Below are positions 60,585 through 64,000 of a stretch of 64,000 bases of DNA, piece after piece. Numbering within the stretch: position 1 is the first letter of the stretch; each line of letters opens with the position of its first letter. Below the pieces are notes generated by a model. It was not told the origin of the DNA. It saw only the letters and a list, made by a program, of their open reading frames with translations, and made no database searches. The stretch is from Actinomadura sp. NBRC 104412 (GTDB taxonomy: Bacteria; Actinomycetota; Actinomycetes; Streptosporangiales; Streptosporangiaceae), in contig NZ_BSTM01000005.1 in assembly GCF_030269515.1 (NCBI RefSeq), positions 102,357 through 166,356 of the forward strand, written 5' to 3'. The translations under genes were made by a program, and so were the position numbers.

Positions 60585-60639
60585 GCCGAGACATCACATC
60601 CGCGCCTCACATTTCCGAAATGTTCAAACCGTTCTCCCA

Positions 60640-60964
60640 TTCTGGACGATTCACCGCTGATCGCCGCAGAGCTCCTGTCGAACGCCACCACAGCGACGCC
60701 TGACCAGGGGATCATTTTCTAGCTTGTCGGGACGTCTACGGATTCGTGATCGCCATCTGGGATTTCAGCCCTTGTATGCCTGAAACCTGTCAGCCGTCGA
60801 AATCACCCTCGAAGACCTCGACCTCTCCGAGGAGAACTTCGACGACTACGGCGACCGGGGTCCCGACCTCATCCGCTACCCCAGACGCTCATCCTGGGAC
60901 ATGGGAACAAACTTCATGGAAGTAGCCGAAGCTCCGATCCCCCTACTCCACAACCAAAAAGGCT
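60640..60964 (+). pseudogene. Decayed HATPase-like remnant running into the duplicated membrane-protein tail
   Basis: Short stretches in different frames resemble an RsbW-like ATP-binding protein (LIAAELLSNATTATP, then GFVIAIWDFSPCMP). Beyond this, a frame reads EITLEDLDLSEENFDDYGDR and continues without a stop into the duplicated YPRRSSWDMGTNF tail, so two unrelated sequences were joined near 60872. No intact gene is present. Confidence 0.45.
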
Positions 60965-61049
60965 TATGGAGGTGATAGCCGAAATCTCTCCTACCGCTGG
61001 CCACATCCGGCCCTCGACACCGGCTCTTAACGATCAGGCGCGTTTCACC

Positions 61050-61430
61050 GTTCATGTGCGAGCGCTGAAAACGCCCAACACCCCGCGGCACTGCTCGAGC
61101 GCCTTGAACGCCAGCGTGTCTGAAGGCTGTCCCGTAACACCGACCGTGGTGGCCGCGCGGGAGGCAAGAACCACCACACTGGGCAAATGTGGAGATCGCC
61201 ATCGACGCCGGTACCCGCATGGTGGCCGCGACCGGCGATCCACCGCCGGGTAACGCAGCGACCGCCCGGCCCACAGGGATTCGGGCATCAACCAGGCCCC
61301 GGCCGGAGGGCACGTCATGGCCGATGGCGCCTACGGGGGCGACCCCGGCGTGATCACCCCGTACCGCAAGCCCCGCGGCGGCGAGTGCCGGTGGCGCCCA
61401 GACCTCGCCCATCCCGTCTTTGCCGAGTGA
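61050..61430 (+). pseudogene. IS5-type transposase remnant, copy B
   Basis: The same transposase piece as at 59236, with different lesions. Near the GGKNHH block bases are lost, but the later part reads correctly: MADGAYGGDPGVITPYRKP and RGGECRWRPDLAHPVFAE before a stop. Since each copy is damaged in different places, the element was probably more intact when the segment was duplicated. Confidence 0.75.
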
Positions 61431-61472
61431 AAGGCGTTCAGTGCCCAACGGCCCGCGATGGGGGTCACCGGC

Positions 61473-62228
61473 TCACATCCGTTCGAGGGTCCCGTCCGCG
61501 CACAGCGCATCGAAATGCTCGGCGGCCCGTTCGGGTGCGGAGCCACCGCGCACCAGCAGGCCTGCCTCGATGTTGTTCTCCACGCCTGACTGCGTCAGGT
61601 TGGCGCTGGACACCAGCAGCTCCCGGCGGTCCGCCACCGCGATCTTGGCATGCATCCGGCCCTGCTGGTCGGGACGCCGCGTCACCGGCCAGTGCCACAG
61701 CTCCACGCGCAACCCGCGGAAGGCGGCGGCGGGCTCCTCACCGGAGATCGCGCTTCCCGCTCCCTGAAGGGTTTCGACGACGACGCGGACGCGTACCCCG
61801 CGTTCGACGGCCGCGCCGAGCGCCGCCCGCAACGGCGGGTAGGGCCTGGCCGAGTACGTCATCAGCAGCAGTTCACGACCGGCACGCTCGACGACACCGG
61901 TGAGCACCTGGGCGGTCGAGCGCACGGGCACCGCGTGGCTGGTGGGCCCGCTCCAGACGGACTCGACGTGCACCGCGGACTCCTGGTGCGCGAGCGCCGC
62001 CGCCGCGCCGCGCAGGTATGCGGCCACGGCCACCCCTGGAAGGTCGTCCTCGGCGAACGCGGCCTCGCGGATGGCCTCGACTTCGGCAGGGAACTCTTGC
62101 TCGAGATCCCCGTAACTGACGTAGACCCCGCGTGCGAATCGATCGGCGAGCGTCCGCAATCGTGCCGGTCCCAGCCGGGCGGCGTGCGCGGCGGCGGCGG
62201 TCTCGAACCGCTCCAGCGGGGTGGTCAC
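61473..62228 (-). CDS. drmC: DISARM protein DrmC (phospholipase D-like)
   Basis: A 251-residue PLD-superfamily protein of the DISARM anti-phage system. Residues 1-100 are helical; the DrmC core includes VESVWSGPTSHAVPVRST, ELLLMTYSARPYPPLRAAL, RVVVETLQGAGSAIS and the single PLD motif HAKIAVAD...SSANLTQ (near 207-226) with all catalytic positions kept. Its GTG overlaps the drmB stop (GTGA), so it is translationally coupled. DrmC is reported as accessory in DISARM; its precise role is unknown. A damaged second copy lies downstream at 59611. Confidence 0.85.
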   Translation of the reverse strand: MTTPLERFETAAAAHAARLGPARLRTLADRFARGVYVSYGDLEQEFPAEVEAIREAAFAEDDLPGVAVAAYLRGAAAALAHQESAVHVESVWSGPTSHAVPVRSTAQVLTGVVERAGRELLLMTYSARPYPPLRAALGAAVERGVRVRVVVETLQGAGSAISGEEPAAAFRGLRVELWHWPVTRRPDQQGRMHAKIAVADRRELLVSSANLTQSGVENNIEAGLLVRGGSAPERAAEHFDALCADGTLERM

Positions 62229-64000
62229 GGCACCTCCGGGTAGAGCGCCAGGTCCGGGTCGCCGATGGGGACGACGAACCGCCGGTCGAGGAACTTGTTG
62301 CCGCGTTCGCAGGTGGTCTCCGAGACGAACAGGCAGATGTGGCAGGCCGCGCCGTGCAGGAAGTCGGCGGGCGCCTGCGGGAGCCGGTCCGCGCACAACG
62401 GGTCGGACGAGCAGTGCCGGGCGTCGGCCAGCGCCCGCCGGGTGAGCCGGACGAGTTGGTCCGGTTCGGCCAGCGAGACCAGCCCGCCGAGAGTGCCCTC
62501 GGCGTCGGGGACGGCCGTGTAAATCAGGATCCCGCCGCGGTGCGGATCGTCATCGGTGGAGGAGTAGATCCGTTCGGACAGGCTGGCCGAGCTGTAGCCG
62601 CATTCCAGTGAGATCGTGCGGATCAGCAGGTGGGACAGGGTGTGGAGGGCGATGAAGCGGGCCCCCGGCCAGTGCGCCATGGGGTCGAAGTCCGACATCG
62701 TGGCGATGCGGTCGGAGTAGCGGTTCTTCCGGTGACGCGCGTACGCCTCCTGATGCAGCCGTAGCGCCTCCGAATCGGCAACCCTTTTCTCCCAGGCGAT
62801 CAGCAGGTCCTCGGGCGGCCGCAGGAAGATCCCTTCTCCGCGTACCTCGCTGGCCGGCACCCAGGTCGGCCGGTCGCGGGCGAGCTGGACGATGCGGACC
62901 AGCTCGGGGTCCTCGGGGTCGGGGGCGTCCAGCCGGGTGAAGCCGATCAGCGCACGTACCTCGCGCAGCCGCTCCGCCTGCACCACGTCGCCGTAGATTC
63001 CGGTGAGGGGTTCGGGCACGCCATCGATGTCGCGCCGGAGGGCGAAATCCAGGTCGGGGTCGGGTAGCCGCTGGGCGGAGAACACTTCCCACTCGGGGGT
63101 GCGCAGGTCGATGTGCCCGCTCGGCCGTTCGCCGCCGCCCGCTCCGGCCAGCTTGTCCTTGCGCCGTTCGACCGCCTCGGCGATCTCCTCGTCGCTCCAC
63201 TGGTCGAGCTCCCGGAAGGCGGGCGCGTTCTCGCGTGCCCACGGATACATCGCCGGCGGGAGCGACTCGATGATCCCCCAGTGCTGCTCGATCTTGGCGT
63301 CCAGGGCGCTGGCCCCGGACCGCGGGACGGCCAGCGCCGAGAGCGTCTTGGCGAACCACTGATTCGACGCGCCGACCACCAGCAGTTTCGGCGCTCTGTC
63401 GCAGCCCTGCGGGTCGAAGACGGCCAGATGCGGGTGGCGTCCGCGACAGCGCGGCAGGTTCTCCTCGCCGCGCCTGCCCTGCGCCTGGCGGATGTTGCGG
63501 TGCTCACCGCAATTGACGCACTTGATGTTGACGTTGGCGCCGAGGTTGCCGCCGTGGTCCTCCATGCGCAGCCGAGGGTGGGTCGCCTTCGTACAGGCCT
63601 CACCGCGGTGCACGAAGTGGCTGTAGGGGAACTCGTCAAGGTGCCCGTTCGTGCAGGTCAGGACGAAGCGCGCGGCCACCGCCAGCGGCTTGTTGCGCTT
63701 GCACCTGTCGTGGAAGAACCGGGCCTCGTGCGGCTTGCGGGGCTTGGAGTTCTCGAACTTGAAGATCCCCGAGTCGAGCGCGCCCAGCTCGTTGCAGGCC
63801 GTGCAGCGGAACCAGCTCGGGAACGGCACGACGGGCACGCCGACCCTGGACGCCGGGCCGGTGGCGTCCTGGTCGAGCCCCTCCATCCATGGAGCGGGCA
63901 TGAGCTTCTGCACGCTCTTGCCCACGCTGCGCTGGACCTCCTCCAGCAGGCGCGGCTCGGCGATCGGCATGGCGTCGGGCAGGCCCCGGTGGCTCCAGTC
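62225..64000 (-). CDS. drmB: DISARM protein DrmB (DUF1998), 5' end beyond window
   Basis: At least 591 residues of DrmB are encoded; the frame stays open to the window edge (DWSHRGLPDAMPIAEPRLLE), so the N-terminus is missing and ATG 63970 is not the start. Several Cys pairs for zinc are visible (FRCTACNELGAL, TCTNGHLDEFPY, IKCVNCGEHRN), and the C-terminal DUF1998 part has LHTLSHLLIRTISLECGYSSASL, split here as family blocks, and CHICLFVSETTCERGNKFLD. DrmB forms with the helicase DrmA the core that recognises and blocks incoming phage DNA. drmA and a methylase would be expected to the right of the window. Confidence 0.88.
   Translation of the reverse strand, partial: DWSHRGLPDAMPIAEPRLLEEVQRSVGKSVQKLMPAPWMEGLDQDATGPASRVGVPVVPFPSWFRCTACNELGALDSGIFKFENSKPRKPHEARFFHDRCKRNKPLAVAARFVLTCTNGHLDEFPYSHFVHRGEACTKATHPRLRMEDHGGNLGANVNIKCVNCGEHRNIRQAQGRRGEENLPRCRGRHPHLAVFDPQGCDRAPKLLVVGASNQWFAKTLSALAVPRSGASALDAKIEQHWGIIESLPPAMYPWARENAPAFRELDQWSDEEIAEAVERRKDKLAGAGGGERPSGHIDLRTPEWEVFSAQRLPDPDLDFALRRDIDGVPEPLTGIYGDVVQAERLREVRALIGFTRLDAPDPEDPELVRIVQLARDRPTWVPASEVRGEGIFLRPPEDLLIAWEKRVADSEALRLHQEAYARHRKNRYSDRIATMSDFDPMAHWPGARFIALHTLSHLLIRTISLECGYSSASLSERIYSSTDDDPHRGGILIYTAVPDAEGTLGGLVSLAEPDQLVRLTRRALADARHCSSDPLCADRLPQAPADFLHGAACHICLFVSETTCERGNKFLDRRFVVPIGDPDLALYPEVP

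Larger units (their letters stand above)
60872..62321. repeat. Large direct repeat, copy B (functional side)
   Basis: Counterpart of 59042-60455. It includes the orphan membrane-protein tail (60876-60978), an IS5-type remnant, intact drmC and the 3' end of the intact drmB. Confidence 0.85.

Noticed and set aside
63900-63970. ATG 63970 as the start of drmB
   Set aside because: The frame stays open to the window edge with family-like residues (DWSHRGLPDA) before it, so the gene is truncated by the window and this Met is internal.

Overview
The window is about 64 kb of very GC-rich (roughly 72-74%) actinobacterial chromosome, densely packed with genes and with few intergenic regions above 200 bp. 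Gene content and order (lepA-rpsT-holA; hemW; hrcA-dnaJ-rsmE; HIT-phoH-ybeY-corC; era; recO-uppS; znuACB-zur; glyQS; dGTPase; ppdK; leuA), F420-dependent enzymes, many GTG starts and apparently leaderless genes suggest a Streptosporangiales/Thermomonosporaceae-type organism such as an Actinomadura relative. That placement is an inference from layout and style, not from a marker gene. No rRNA, tRNA or CRISPR array was seen.

Layout. 1-6.0 kb: the tail of ureD, a large SF2 helicase carrying a membrane segment, a CUT1-type ABC ATPase, then a divergent MerR regulator and F420 oxidoreductase sharing two identical operators. 6.2-20 kb: GtrA, MFS, ferredoxin-reductase-like flavoprotein, dGTPase, YdcF/DUF218, PPDK, GH15 trehalase-like enzyme, glycyl-tRNA synthetase and a secreted DUF1906 protein. 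20-24 kb: a zinc-uptake operon with its Zur regulator and a Zur box, then OsmC. 24-32 kb: uppS-recO, a protealysin-like metallopeptidase with its emfourin inhibitor, leuA with a Leu-codon leader peptide, DDAH, a TerB protein, a membrane protein and era. 32-38 kb: a SARP/AAA/TPR regulator and an MMPL exporter, apparently inserted into the conserved era-corC-ybeY-phoH block. 38-49 kb: a zinc-less cytidine-deaminase-like protein, corC, ybeY, a phoH interrupted by a 332-residue intein, HIT, an ECF sigma factor with a translation-coupled membrane partner, rsmE, and the CIRCE-controlled hrcA-dnaJ operon. 49-58 kb: two DUF4870 paralogues, hemW, a Uma2 nuclease-fold protein, lepA, rpsT, kptA/tpt1, SRPBCC and holA.

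58.4-64 kb is the accessory end. It holds the downstream part of a DISARM-type phage-defence locus on the minus strand: drmB (cut by the window edge) followed by drmC. About 1.4 kb of it, comprising the drmB 3' end, drmC, an IS5-type transposase remnant and the tail of an unrelated membrane-protein gene, is present twice in direct orientation. The distal copy is decaying: its drmB fragment is frameshifted and its drmC has lost two PLD active-site residues. Between the copies lies a lower-GC island with nested inverted repeats and a decayed HATPase-like gene.

Regulation visible in the sequence: a -10-like hexamer 6-8 nt before the start codon of at least a dozen genes (leaderless transcripts), paired MerR operators, a Zur box on the znuA promoter, a CIRCE element before hrcA, a leu attenuator-type leader, and several strong bidirectional terminators between convergent genes.
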